From assembly GCA_028819675.1 (NCBI GenBank), contig JAPPKT010000112.1:1-20273 (forward strand): 20,273 bases of DNA. Direction: 5' to 3'. Below, in pieces: positions 1 through 8,044 of the stretch (position 1 is the first letter of the stretch; each line of letters begins with the position of its first letter). The stretch comes from Caldilineaceae bacterium. GTDB taxonomy: Bacteria > Chloroflexota > Anaerolineae > Caldilineales > Caldilineaceae. The translations under genes and the position numbers were made by a program. The notes under the pieces were generated by a model. That model was not told the DNA's origin. It did not search any database and saw nothing but the letters and a program-made list of their open reading frames with translations.

Positions 1-228
1 CCCCCGCACAAGGGAGGGCCGAATAGGCCCGACCGCCCAAAAAAGCGAGGGGAGACGAGTGAGGAGAGAGAACTGCCACTTCCCCTGCCCCAGGGTTGAG
101 CGCGGAATGGCGATGGCTTAGTCGTTGCGACCAAAGACTGTCAGAATCTTCCCAACTTACATCTGATAGAGATTGAAAGTCCTGTCCTGCTATGTTGACA
201 GAAGCAGGTTGCGGGAAGTTCTTGCGCT

Positions 229-1668
229 GTGGGTGCATGTCGGATTGCGACGCCAGCAGGCGCGTTTTGGCGTTTGCGCACCTCTTTTCTGAGGAGGCCA
301 GCCATCTCCTATAGTGAGCGCGGTCGATCATCCAGACTTGAAGGGTTTTACAGGCGAAGCGTGGAGGACCGTGTCGCACTGCTGTCTGAGTGGGCGGCGC
401 TGACCTGCGAGGAAACGGCGCTTCTGGCCGAGAGTATTGGCCCGGAGCAGGCCGACCTGATGATCGAAAACGTCGTGGGGCGGTTTGTTATGCCTTTGGG
501 GGTCGGAGCGAACTTCCTGATTGACGGTCAAGAGTACCTCGTACCGATGGCTGTAGAGGAGCCGTCGGTCGTGGCCGCCGTCAGCTCCGCCGCGCTCTTG
601 GCGAGATCAGGAGGGGGCTTCTCGACAGGCAGCACGGATCCGGTGATGGTTGCCCAGATTCAGGTACTCGACGTAGCAGACGCGTCCAAGGCAAAGAGGG
701 CAATCCTTGCTGCTGAGGGGGAGATCCTGGCTCGTGCGGAAACCAGCCCATCGTTGTCGCGGCTGGGCGGCGGGCCCCAGGGGATCGAAGTACGCCATCT
801 GTCCGAAACGCCAGCAGGGCCGATGCTGATCGTCCACCTTTTGATCGACTGCCGGGACGCAATGGGAGCGAACGCTGCCAACACCGCGGCCGAGGCTGCG
901 GCGCCCTTGATTGAGAAGCTGAGCGGAGGGCGAGCGGGACTGCGCATCCTTTCCAATTTGAGTGACAGGCGGCGTGCATGGGCCGAAGTCGAGATTCCCT
1001 ACAAGGCGTTCGACAGCGACAGTTACTGCGGAAGAGATGTGATACGCGGGATCGCAGAGGCGAATGCGTTTGCGGTTGCGGACCCCTATCGAGCAGCGAC
1101 CCACAATAAGGGCATCTTCAACGGTGTGGACGCGGTGCTGCTGGCGACAGGGAATGATTGGCGTGCGGTCGAGGCGGGGGCACATGCCTGGGCGGCGCGT
1201 GACGGTCAGTACCGAGCGCTTACCGACTGGCAAGTGCTCGGTAGTGGGGACTCGGAGACCTTGTACGGGCGTCTGGAGATGCCGCTGGCGGTCGGTACGG
1301 TAGGCGGGGCGACCCGCAGCCACCCCTCTGCCCGGATTGCATTGAAGATACTGGGCCTGGACGTCATCGCAGAAGAGGGCCCGCGTTCTGATGGTGAATG
1401 TGCCGATGGCGATGCTGGCAAGGATTCACGGCGGCGAGGCGCGAGAAGGCTGAGCGAAATTATTGCAGCGGTAGGTCTGGCGCAGAACCTGGCAGCATTG
1501 CGCGCGCTGGCGACCACGGGCATTCAGAAGGGGCATATGCGTCTCCACGCGCGCCAAGTTGCGGTAGCGGCGGGCGCGGAGGGCGAGGCAGTCGAGCAGA
1601 TAGCAGGACAGTTAGTTGCTGAAGGAAGAATAAGAGTAGAGCGGGCCAAAGAGCTGTTGCGACGGTGA
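229..1668 (+). CDS. mvaA: Class II (degradative-type) hydroxymethylglutaryl-CoA reductase
   Basis: This cytoplasmic enzyme interconverts HMG-CoA and mevalonate using NAD(P)H; beside an HMG-CoA synthase it probably makes mevalonate for isoprenoids. Class II hallmarks are in order: the conserved start SSRLEGFYRRS near residues 30-40, catalytic Glu80 in ENVVG, the dinucleotide-site motif DAMGANAAN, catalytic Lys294 in HNKGIFNG, Asp310 in ATGND, and catalytic His436 in KGHMRLHAR. The spacing from Lys to His is about 28 residues longer than in the Pseudomonas mevalonii enzyme (K267 to H381). The excess is a charged Gly/Asp/Arg-rich stretch at about residues 381-407, just before LSEIIAAVGLAQN. The GTG at 229 gives about 30 poorly conserved leading residues after a weak GGGAAG. 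A perfect AGGAGG lies inside the frame at 292-297, so the true start is uncertain. The function is clear; the start is not. Confidence 0.93.
   Translation: MGACRIATPAGAFWRLRTSFLRRPAISYSERGRSSRLEGFYRRSVEDRVALLSEWAALTCEETALLAESIGPEQADLMIENVVGRFVMPLGVGANFLIDGQEYLVPMAVEEPSVVAAVSSAALLARSGGGFSTGSTDPVMVAQIQVLDVADASKAKRAILAAEGEILARAETSPSLSRLGGGPQGIEVRHLSETPAGPMLIVHLLIDCRDAMGANAANTAAEAAAPLIEKLSGGRAGLRILSNLSDRRRAWAEVEIPYKAFDSDSYCGRDVIRGIAEANAFAVADPYRAATHNKGIFNGVDAVLLATGNDWRAVEAGAHAWAARDGQYRALTDWQVLGSGDSETLYGRLEMPLAVGTVGGATRSHPSARIALKILGLDVIAEEGPRSDGECADGDAGKDSRRRGARRLSEIIAAVGLAQNLAALRALATTGIQKGHMRLHARQVAVAAGAEGEAVEQIAGQLVAEGRIRVERAKELLRR
292..304 (+). promoter_or_regulatory. Strong internal Shine-Dalgarno inside the mvaA frame
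   Basis: AGGAGG at 292-297 is followed after six bases by an in-frame ATC codon at 304-306. The conserved part of the reductase begins about ten codons later. The distance is ideal for initiation, but ATC is a very rare start codon. Either translation begins at this non-canonical codon, or the base was read wrongly from ATG, or the match is chance inside a GTG-started gene. Confidence 0.3.
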
Positions 1669-1723
1669 AGGAAATGATGCCCTTGGGAGGCACGTTGAGA
1701 GTGGGAGTGAGAGAGGAATACCG

Positions 1724-2830
1724 ATGTTGAATCAACCTGTTTTGCAGGTAGGGATTGTCGGATACGGGTCTTACGTTCCGCGCTTCCGCTTGCCCGGGTC
1801 GGAAATCAGCAGGATCTGGATGGACGAGATTGAAGCGGCGGGCAAGCAACTCGACGGGGGACAGAACGGGCTTAAGAAGAGTGGAGCAAGTAGCCCCATA
1901 TTGGAGAAGGCGGTGCCGGGTCTCGATGAGGACACGGCGACTATGAGCATAGAAGCGGCCCGCGATGCGCTGGCGCGTTCACAGATCGACCCGCAGGAGA
2001 TTCGCGCGGTGTGGGTAGGAAGCGAGAGCCATCCCTACGCGGTTAAGCCGACTGGCACAATAGTGGCAGAGGCGATAGGCGCCACACCAGCCACGCAAGC
2101 GGGAGACTGGCAGTTCGCGTGCAAGGCGGGAACAGAAGCGGTGCAGGCTGCGATCGGTCTGGTCGGGAGCGGGATGGCTACCTATGCTCTTGCAATAGGG
2201 ATGGACACCGCACAGAGTCGACCGGGTGATGCGCTGGAATATACGGCGGGCGCGGGCGGGGCGGCCCTGCTTCTGGGTAAGGCGGAGGAATCGGTTGCTG
2301 TAATCGAGCGAAGTTTGAGTTTTGTTTCCGATACGACTGACTTCTGGAGGAGGCCTGGAAGCCAGTTTCCCAGCCATGCCGAACGCTTTAGCGGAGACCC
2401 CGGCTACTTCGGCCACGTGCTGCCGGCCGCAGAGGGGATTATGCAGGAAACAGGTATAACGGCGGCGGAGATAGACCATGTCGTTTTACATCAGCCCAAT
2501 GTGAAGTTTCCAGTCAGGGCGATGCGCATGCTGGGTTTCGAGGAAAAACAGTGGCAGCGCGGGATGTTGGTCGAAGAGATAGGCAATACCTACGCCGGTT
2601 CTGCCCTTGTCGGATTGACGGCGATCTTAGACGTTGCAGAAGCAGGACAGTTGGTCCTGGTGGTCAGCTATGGCAGCGGGGCCGGTTCTGACGCCTTCCT
2701 GCTGCGTATGACTGACCGCCTAGCCACCGCACAGGGTAAGGCTCCGACGACCAGTGAATATATAGGACGTCGTGTCGAGATCGACTATGCGCAATATGTC
2801 CGTTTAGGGGGAAAGCTGGCTGCCCACTGA
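1724..2830 (+). CDS. Hydroxymethylglutaryl-CoA synthase, archaeal type
   Basis: The enzyme condenses acetyl-CoA with acetoacetyl-CoA to give HMG-CoA, the step before the reductase encoded upstream. It has the thiolase fold of the 3-oxoacyl-ACP synthase III/HMG-CoA synthase superfamily. Visible landmarks are the N-terminal GYGSYVPRFRL, GSESHPYAVKPTG, nucleophile Cys133 in FACKAGTEA, the TAGAGGAALLLG loop, His256 in VVLHQPNVKFP, and GNTYAGSALVGL. Its 368 residues and these motifs fit the archaeal/Chloroflexota subgroup better than the Firmicutes MvaS group. The start is set by GAGAGGA six bases before ATG. It lies 55 bases after mvaA, probably in the same operon. In archaea this gene is usually followed by acetoacetyl-CoA thiolase and a DUF35 OB-fold gene, but here the next gene is convergent, so those partners must be elsewhere. 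Confidence 0.92.
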   Translation: MLNQPVLQVGIVGYGSYVPRFRLPGSEISRIWMDEIEAAGKQLDGGQNGLKKSGASSPILEKAVPGLDEDTATMSIEAARDALARSQIDPQEIRAVWVGSESHPYAVKPTGTIVAEAIGATPATQAGDWQFACKAGTEAVQAAIGLVGSGMATYALAIGMDTAQSRPGDALEYTAGAGGAALLLGKAEESVAVIERSLSFVSDTTDFWRRPGSQFPSHAERFSGDPGYFGHVLPAAEGIMQETGITAAEIDHVVLHQPNVKFPVRAMRMLGFEEKQWQRGMLVEEIGNTYAGSALVGLTAILDVAEAGQLVLVVSYGSGAGSDAFLLRMTDRLATAQGKAPTTSEYIGRRVEIDYAQYVRLGGKLAAH

Positions 2831-2833
2831 GTG

Positions 2834-2876
2834 GGATTCAATGTCCATCGGGAGCTGCGTGGAGAATCCGGACATT
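2834..2876 (+). terminator. Overlapping inverted repeats just after the HMG-CoA synthase stop
   Basis: Three bases after the stop, GGATTC (2834-2839) can pair with GAATCC (2864-2869), and AATGTCC (2840-2846) can pair with GGACATT (2870-2876). The arms come in the order A, B, A', B', with no spacer between A and B or between A' and B', so the two stems are probably alternatives. The second is followed by CTTTGC, a poor U tract. This may be the operon terminator, possibly bidirectional, because mfd converges from the right. Confidence 0.35.
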
Positions 2877-2995
2877 CTTTGCACTGCAGTCACCTCCTGG
2901 CCGCGTTGGTCAATGCTGCAGCCGTCGCAGATTCGGGGCAGCGAGCGCCAGCGAACCGCATCTGGTGACATGGATTTTGGCGGCGGCAGGGCATG

Positions 2996-3028
2996 GGGGT
3001 CTCTCTGATTCCTGGTCGCAGAGACCTC
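2996..3028. terminator. Hairpin between convergent HMG-CoA synthase and mfd
   Basis: GGTCTCT at 2998-3004 pairs with AGAGACC at 3020-3026 around a 15-base loop, and the stem can be lengthened by a G-U and a G-C pair. It sits 32 bases beyond the mfd stop on the minus strand. There is no U tract on either strand, so it is only a weak candidate for a transcription stop or mRNA 3' end. Confidence 0.3.
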
Positions 3029-3060
3029 TTCGCTATGACTGGAAACAGTAGCGCATTCGA

Positions 3061-6000
3061 CTATTTGTCCGCCCTAAGCGCCTTCAGCGAATCTATCAGT
3101 AGCGTTCGCCAGCGTTCATCCTCATCGATGGGGATGTATATGGCCTCACGCCCAACATGGATTGCATTGTTGGGAATGAACTCGCCTTCGTCCGTGGTGC
3201 GCCCCAGGCCCATCCTCAAGAAACTTTGCAGCTTTCGCCGGGGACCGTCGTCCAAAACTCCTTTCACCACATCCGGCGATCCTATGGCATGTAGTGGAAA
3301 GCCTACCGGAAGTTTGACCGCGATCTGATCGCGGCGGCGGGCGATGTTCAAAATGCCGGTAGTCAACGCCTCCATTTTCGCCTGAATCTGGTAGAAGAGG
3401 TTCTCCAATTCCTGCGGAAGGGCGTTCTCCTCCGGGTCTTTGCCGAAGCGGTCCTCGATCTCGCGTCGCATTTCTTCAAGGTCGTGCAGAGAACCCAGTC
3501 CAGCAATGCGGCGATAGAGTTGCAGGCGCAAGCCCTCGTCTTCAACATAATAGGCAGGGATTTCGGCGCGCAGAGGCAGGTCAAGGGTGACGGGGGGAGC
3601 AAGCGGATCGTCCAGGGCTGTCGGGAAGGCGCCGCCGACCTGCGGCTGCGGCATCACGTGGGGCGGGCCCTGGCTATTGGTGGATTCCGCTTCTGCTACA
3701 TCACCATTCTCAGCCTGTGCCTTGGCAAAGCGTTCCCTCGTTGCACGAAGATCATTGACCGATTGGGCGAGTAGGCGGGTATAAAGGTCAAAGCCCACAC
3801 TGGCAATCTGGCCGTGCTGCTTGGCGCCGAGTAGCTCTCCCGCCCCTCGGATTTCAAGGTCTCGCATGGCAATGCGGAAACCGGCACCCAACTCGTCGCT
3901 GCTTTCGAGCAGTGCTTCCAGGCGGCGGCGGGCGTCGAACGTCAGCGTGCTGTGGCGATCGTGGAAGAGATAGCAGTAGCCCCTCACGGCACCGCGTCCG
4001 ACCCGGCCTCGCAGCTGGTATAGCTGTGCCAGCCCGAAATGGTCGGCGCGATTCACGATGATGGTATTGGCGCGGCGAATGTCGAGCCCATTCTCAACGA
4101 TGGTTGTGCAGACAAGCACATCGATTTCGCCGTCAGCGAAGCGCAGCATGGTATTTTCCAGTTCGCGCTCGGCCATCTGTCCGTGTGCAATGGCAACGAC
4201 CGCCTCCGGCACTTCGCGTTGCAGACGTGTCGCCAGAGTCTGCAGTCCGCGAACGCGGTTATGGACGAAGAATACCTGCCCGTCCCGCTCCAGCTCCCTT
4301 TGAACAGCCTGACGAACCAGTGTGTTGTCGAACTCTGAGAGAATCGTGCGCACGGGGAGCCGTTCTCTGGGGGGCGTGTTGATGGTGCTCATGTCGCGAA
4401 CGCCGCTCAAACTCATGTGCAACGTACGCGGGATCGGTGTCGCGCTAAGGGTAAGCACGTCCATCTGGGAACGAATCTGCTTGAGGCGCTCTTTGTGGCT
4501 GACGCCAAAGCGCTGCTCCTCATCGATGATGAGAAGTCCAAGCGAGTTGAACTCCACATCTCCGGAAAGCAACCGGTGTGTACCAATGACGATGTCGGCA
4601 GTCCCTGCCTGCAGTTTCTGCAACACCTTTTCCTGTTGAGCCTGCGTTCGGAAGCGTGAGAGCATCTCCACCAGGATGGGAAACTGCTTGAGACGGTCGC
4701 TAAAGACACGGTAATGCTGCTGTGCGAGAACGGTAGTCGGGACGAGCACGGCCGCCTGTTTTCCATCCATAACGGCCTTAAACGCGGCGCGAATGGCAAC
4801 TTCCGTTTTGCCATAGCCGACATCACCGATAATGACGCGGTCCATCGGCCTGTCGGTTTCCATGTCGCGTTTGACGTCGATGATGGCGTCGATCTGGTCG
4901 GCAGTTTCGCGAAAGGGGAAGGCTGCCTCCATCTCCTCCTGCCAAGGGCCATCGGGGCTGAAAGCGTAGCCGGGGACGACTTCCCGCTCCGCGTAAAGCT
5001 TGAGCAGGTCTTCGGCAATGTCCTCGACGGCTTTCTTGGCGCGCGCCTTCACCGTCTGCCAGTCGCTGGTGCCCAGACGCGACACGGAGGGCGGGATGCC
5101 GGCGTCGCCTGCTCCAACGTAGCGGCTCAGCCGGTCTGCCTGATGAACGGGGACGTACAGTTTGTCGCCCCTTGCATAGTTCACCTGAAGGTATTCGCGC
5201 TCGACCCCGCCCATCTCGAGCCTGGAAAGGCCTTCATACACGCCGATGCCATGCTCCATGTGAACGACATAGTCGTTGGGACTTACATCGGCAAAGAAGA
5301 GTTCGGGGGCCACTGAGGATTCGGACCTGTGACGCCGTGACCGGGACTGGCGGGTCCAGCCAAACAGTTCCGAATCGGTGAAGAGACGCAGGGATGCAGG
5401 TGACCGGCCATTGCTGTCAACGCCCGAAGCCGTGAACCCGGTCATTGCGAATCCTTCCGGCAAAACGCCTTGCAGGAGAGAGATTCCGGGTGGCGGGGGT
5501 GAGTCCAGGTCGGAGATCAGGTTCGAAGTCAACTGGGCCTCGCCGAGTTCCTCCTGCAGCCGGGCAGTCTGACGAGAAATGAGGACGACCCTATCGGAGG
5601 CGTTGGCATACTTTCGCATCTCCTGGAGGATACGCTTAATCTGACCGGCAAAGTGGGGGCCCGGGACAAAATTACGGGCGAGAGCAGAGCTTTCGGCCTC
5701 CTGCTCATCTCCAGGGAGCCCGTTAGTACCCAAGACGAGCGGTCTGTGCGCTGCAATCTGATCAAGGATATCTTCGGGGCTGAAGAAGCTGGCGCTGAAA
5801 TCTGATGGAAGTTCGTGGCCGCGCAGAAGCTCCTGGTAGGTCTGGGCGCCCTCTCTCTCTGCCTCTTTGAGGCTATCAGCCAGCAGTTCGCCGTCGTCGA
5901 GGACGAGAAGGCCGTTGCCGGGCAGGTGGTCCAGCAGAGAGGCCGGGCGGCTGTAAAGATAGGGCAGATACCACTCTATGCCTCGAAAAGTACGTCCTGC

Positions 6001-6954
6001 ACCGAGGTCATCCAGTTCGCGTACGATTTCCTCCCGGATGGCCAGAATCAGGCTCGGTTCCTGCAGCAGTGTTTCGCGCAGTCTGTCAAGTCCTCCATCT
6101 CCGGCCGGACTCGAACCGGCTCCTCCGGCTAGTGTGGACTCTCTTTCCAACGGGCCCTGTACCAGGGCGGTGTCCCTCTTCTGTTCCTGGACCATCTCAG
6201 GTTGGGAGAGTTCGCCGGGAGGCCCCGAGCCGGCACTTCCAGAGAGTACGCTTGCGAGGGCTTCACTTCCGGGCCCAATCAGGACCCTTTGAAGCTGCAG
6301 TTCGCTACGCTGCGTTGCCGGGTCGAAGGACCTCAACGTCTCTATTTCGTCGCCAAACAGGTCGATGCGGACAGGGTGGGGGAGATTGGGAGGCCAGATG
6401 TCAATGATTCCGCCGCGACGGGCGAAAGTCCCCGGTTCCTCCACCACCTGCACGGGTTCGTATCCATTCTGCACCCAGCGGCCGGTCAGATCATCCAGTT
6501 GGACGAAGCTACCGACGCGAAGAGGGCGCAGGGCCATTCGGAACAGTCGGGCGGGCAACGTTTTCTGCATGAGGGCCCGCGCCGAGGAGACCACCACGGC
6601 CGGCGAGTTGCTCTTTTGCTGAAGGGCCGCAAGCGAGGTCAGTCTAAGCTGGCGAGTGCGTCCTGTCCAGGGAATACGTTCATAGGGCAGAGAGTCGGGA
6701 TCGGCATAACGAGAGATTTGCGGCGGCGCGTCGGAAGGCGGCAGAAACAGTGCCAGTTGCTCGGCCCACTTTTCGGCCTGGTCGGCTGTACCAGTCAGCA
6801 CGAGGACCGGTCCTTTTCGCTCGACGGCGGCAGCGGCAACCACAAGGGCGCGCGCTGCCGCGTAGAGTTTTTGAGGCGCCGGTGTATGGCCATTGAGCAG
6901 ATTCTGAAAGGCGGGCTGGTCCTTGAGAAGCGGAAGCAGGCCTGAGAGATTCAT
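3061..6954 (-). CDS. mfd: Transcription-repair coupling factor Mfd
   Basis: Mfd is a cytoplasmic ATP-driven DNA translocase that removes RNA polymerase stalled at lesions and recruits UvrA. The order is canonical: a UvrB-like N-terminal region (about residues 1-400), the CarD-like RNA polymerase interaction domain from about residue 558 ([16 protein letters not shown]), a superfamily 2 translocase with Walker [10 protein letters not shown] (Lys716), DEEQ box from Asp811, [11 protein letters not shown] and [11 protein letters not shown] near 981, and the C-terminal TRCF domain from about 1133. At 1297 residues it is longer than the E. coli protein (1148). The extra length lies mainly in a Gly/Ser/Pro-rich segment at about 231-290 and a Pro-rich linker before the C-terminal domain. 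I prefer the ATG at 6954; an in-frame TTG at 6978 adds eight residues. It lies 90 bases after pth, probably co-transcribed. Confidence 0.97.
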   Translation of the reverse strand: MNLSGLLPLLKDQPAFQNLLNGHTPAPQKLYAAARALVVAAAAVERKGPVLVLTGTADQAEKWAEQLALFLPPSDAPPQISRYADPDSLPYERIPWTGRTRQLRLTSLAALQQKSNSPAVVVSSARALMQKTLPARLFRMALRPLRVGSFVQLDDLTGRWVQNGYEPVQVVEEPGTFARRGGIIDIWPPNLPHPVRIDLFGDEIETLRSFDPATQRSELQLQRVLIGPGSEALASVLSGSAGSGPPGELSQPEMVQEQKRDTALVQGPLERESTLAGGAGSSPAGDGGLDRLRETLLQEPSLILAIREEIVRELDDLGAGRTFRGIEWYLPYLYSRPASLLDHLPGNGLLVLDDGELLADSLKEAEREGAQTYQELLRGHELPSDFSASFFSPEDILDQIAAHRPLVLGTNGLPGDEQEAESSALARNFVPGPHFAGQIKRILQEMRKYANASDRVVLISRQTARLQEELGEAQLTSNLISDLDSPPPPGISLLQGVLPEGFAMTGFTASGVDSNGRSPASLRLFTDSELFGWTRQSRSRRHRSESSVAPELFFADVSPNDYVVHMEHGIGVYEGLSRLEMGGVEREYLQVNYARGDKLYVPVHQADRLSRYVGAGDAGIPPSVSRLGTSDWQTVKARAKKAVEDIAEDLLKLYAEREVVPGYAFSPDGPWQEEMEAAFPFRETADQIDAIIDVKRDMETDRPMDRVIIGDVGYGKTEVAIRAAFKAVMDGKQAAVLVPTTVLAQQHYRVFSDRLKQFPILVEMLSRFRTQAQQEKVLQKLQAGTADIVIGTHRLLSGDVEFNSLGLLIIDEEQRFGVSHKERLKQIRSQMDVLTLSATPIPRTLHMSLSGVRDMSTINTPPRERLPVRTILSEFDNTLVRQAVQRELERDGQVFFVHNRVRGLQTLATRLQREVPEAVVAIAHGQMAERELENTMLRFADGEIDVLVCTTIVENGLDIRRANTIIVNRADHFGLAQLYQLRGRVGRGAVRGYCYLFHDRHSTLTFDARRRLEALLESSDELGAGFRIAMRDLEIRGAGELLGAKQHGQIASVGFDLYTRLLAQSVNDLRATRERFAKAQAENGDVAEAESTNSQGPPHVMPQPQVGGAFPTALDDPLAPPVTLDLPLRAEIPAYYVEDEGLRLQLYRRIAGLGSLHDLEEMRREIEDRFGKDPEENALPQELENLFYQIQAKMEALTTGILNIARRRDQIAVKLPVGFPLHAIGSPDVVKGVLDDGPRRKLQSFLRMGLGRTTDEGEFIPNNAIHVGREAIYIPIDEDERWRTLLIDSLKALRADK

Positions 6955-7044
6955 GTGTGTATTGTTTGCTCTGTCCAATCTGTTGGTGCCGGCCTACAGC
7001 AGGCAATGTGTAGGCTCACCGAGTTTGCCGAATGCGGCGCCTGG

Positions 7045-7671
7045 TCAGGCTGTCGCCGCAGGCGCCGAATTAAACCGATTCATTGCCAGGTCGATCCCAT
7101 GGAAAAGCCAGGCTTCGACGGCATCGGCGACGCTGTGACGAAGGGTGTCGAAGATGATTTCTTCTTCGTCGCTAAAGTCCTGCAGTACGTAGGCGGCCGG
7201 ACTCATTTGAGATTGAGGCCGACCGATTCCCACTCTGGCGCGGGGAAAGCGGTCGGATCCCAACATTCGAATTAGCGACTTCATTCCGTTGTGTCCTCCG
7301 CTGCCACCAAAGGGGCGCAGACGCAGTTTGCCGCTGGGAAGGTCGAGCTCATCGTAGATGACAAATATGTCCTGTGGTTCTACTCGATAGAAACTTGCCA
7401 CCGGTGCGACAGCGTTGCCGCACAGGTTCATGAAGGTAAGGGGCCGAACCATCAGCACCCTCTGCCCGGACGCATCTACTTTGGGCAGCCGGCCAGATTT
7501 GAGGGTAGGCGAATGCGTTATGGAACCTAAGCCATACAGGGCATTGTATTTCGCACGCGAAAGTGGAATATCATGCCGCTCGGCCAAAGTGTCCACAACT
7601 TGAAAGCCGATATTGTGTCGATTGCGCGCGTACTTGGGCCCTGGATTGCCCAGACCCACTATCATTTTCAT
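7045..7671 (-). CDS. pth: Peptidyl-tRNA hydrolase
   Basis: Pth cleaves the ester bond of peptidyl-tRNAs released early from ribosomes, recycling tRNA. The 208-residue protein has the N-terminal MIVGLGNPGPKYARNRHNIGF with catalytic His19, Asn82 in FMNLCGNAV, Asp107 in YDELDLP, and the GGSGGHNGMKSL segment that contacts tRNA. It is slightly longer than the E. coli enzyme because of a variable insertion at about residues 50-70. The first ATG at 7671 is used; a second ATG two codons later is equally possible, and neither has a strong ribosome site. It is the first gene of a likely pth-mfd unit, a housekeeping pairing seen in many bacteria. Confidence 0.97.
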   Translation of the reverse strand: MKMIVGLGNPGPKYARNRHNIGFQVVDTLAERHDIPLSRAKYNALYGLGSITHSPTLKSGRLPKVDASGQRVLMVRPLTFMNLCGNAVAPVASFYRVEPQDIFVIYDELDLPSGKLRLRPFGGSGGHNGMKSLIRMLGSDRFPRARVGIGRPQSQMSPAAYVLQDFSDEEEIIFDTLRHSVADAVEAWLFHGIDLAMNRFNSAPAATA

Positions 7672-8044
7672 TGTCGACCGTTCAGACAGATCTTCGTTCT
7701 GCGTTAGCCAGGTATCGTTATTGCCGTCAGACGTGTATTCAACCGTCCCAAAGGGGGTCGCAGAGGCTGCCCTTCAGACTGAAACACCGGCCGCTGATTG
7801 GTGAAATGCGGAAGAATGGGATCAACCGTGAACGACTGCCAGCAGTTGATTATCCCGCATCTGAAACGGCTGGCCAAACCTGGCGTCCTGCAGCCGTGCC
7901 CGGAAAAGCGGAGGCGACGCCTACGGCTCACATTGCTGACAGGGTCTTGTGCGGGTTGCAACTGTTCTGGCAGTGTCCCCAAGGGACAGCTGTTGATCAA
8001 GGTTTGGACAGCACGCCTCAACCTGCAACGGGGCCGGAATGGAG
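7672..8044. other. Intergenic gap between pth and the LRR gene
   Basis: This gap of about 370 bases has no coding region I can support. It should hold the promoter of the pth-mfd unit and the 3' end of the LRR transcript, both on the minus strand. I did not find a convincing -35/-10 pair. The one clear structure is the small hairpin at 7971-7992. Confidence 0.5.
7971..7992 (-). terminator. Hairpin downstream of the LRR gene
   Basis: TGTCCC (7974-7979) and GGGACA (7983-7988) form a perfect six-base stem around a three-base loop. CAG (7971-7973) and CTG (7990-7992) add three more pairs across a single-base bulge. It lies about 50 bases past the stop of the minus-strand LRR gene. It lacks a U tract, so termination is only suggested. 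Confidence 0.35.

Noticed and set aside
1..50. GC hairpin GGGCC-GAATA-GGCCC followed by a run of A at the left edge, considered as a terminator.
   Set aside because: On the plus strand the run is A and not T, and on the minus strand the T run precedes the hairpin, so neither direction has terminator geometry.
174..228. TTGACA at 194-199 as the -35 box of the mvaA promoter.
   Set aside because: No acceptable -10 lies 16-18 bases downstream, and the GTG start is too close.
6095..6180. A tRNA gene antiparallel to the plus strand, suggested by a perfect T-arm at 6104-6120.
   Set aside because: No matching acceptor stem, D-arm or anticodon arm exists upstream, and the stretch is in frame within Mfd.
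4714..6945. Long open frames on the plus strand opposite mfd (for example 4714-5316 and 6202-6945).
   Set aside because: They mirror the codon structure of a clear Mfd gene, have no recognisable motifs and lack ribosome sites. Similar antisense frames opposite the LRR gene and the HMG-CoA synthase were rejected for the same reason.
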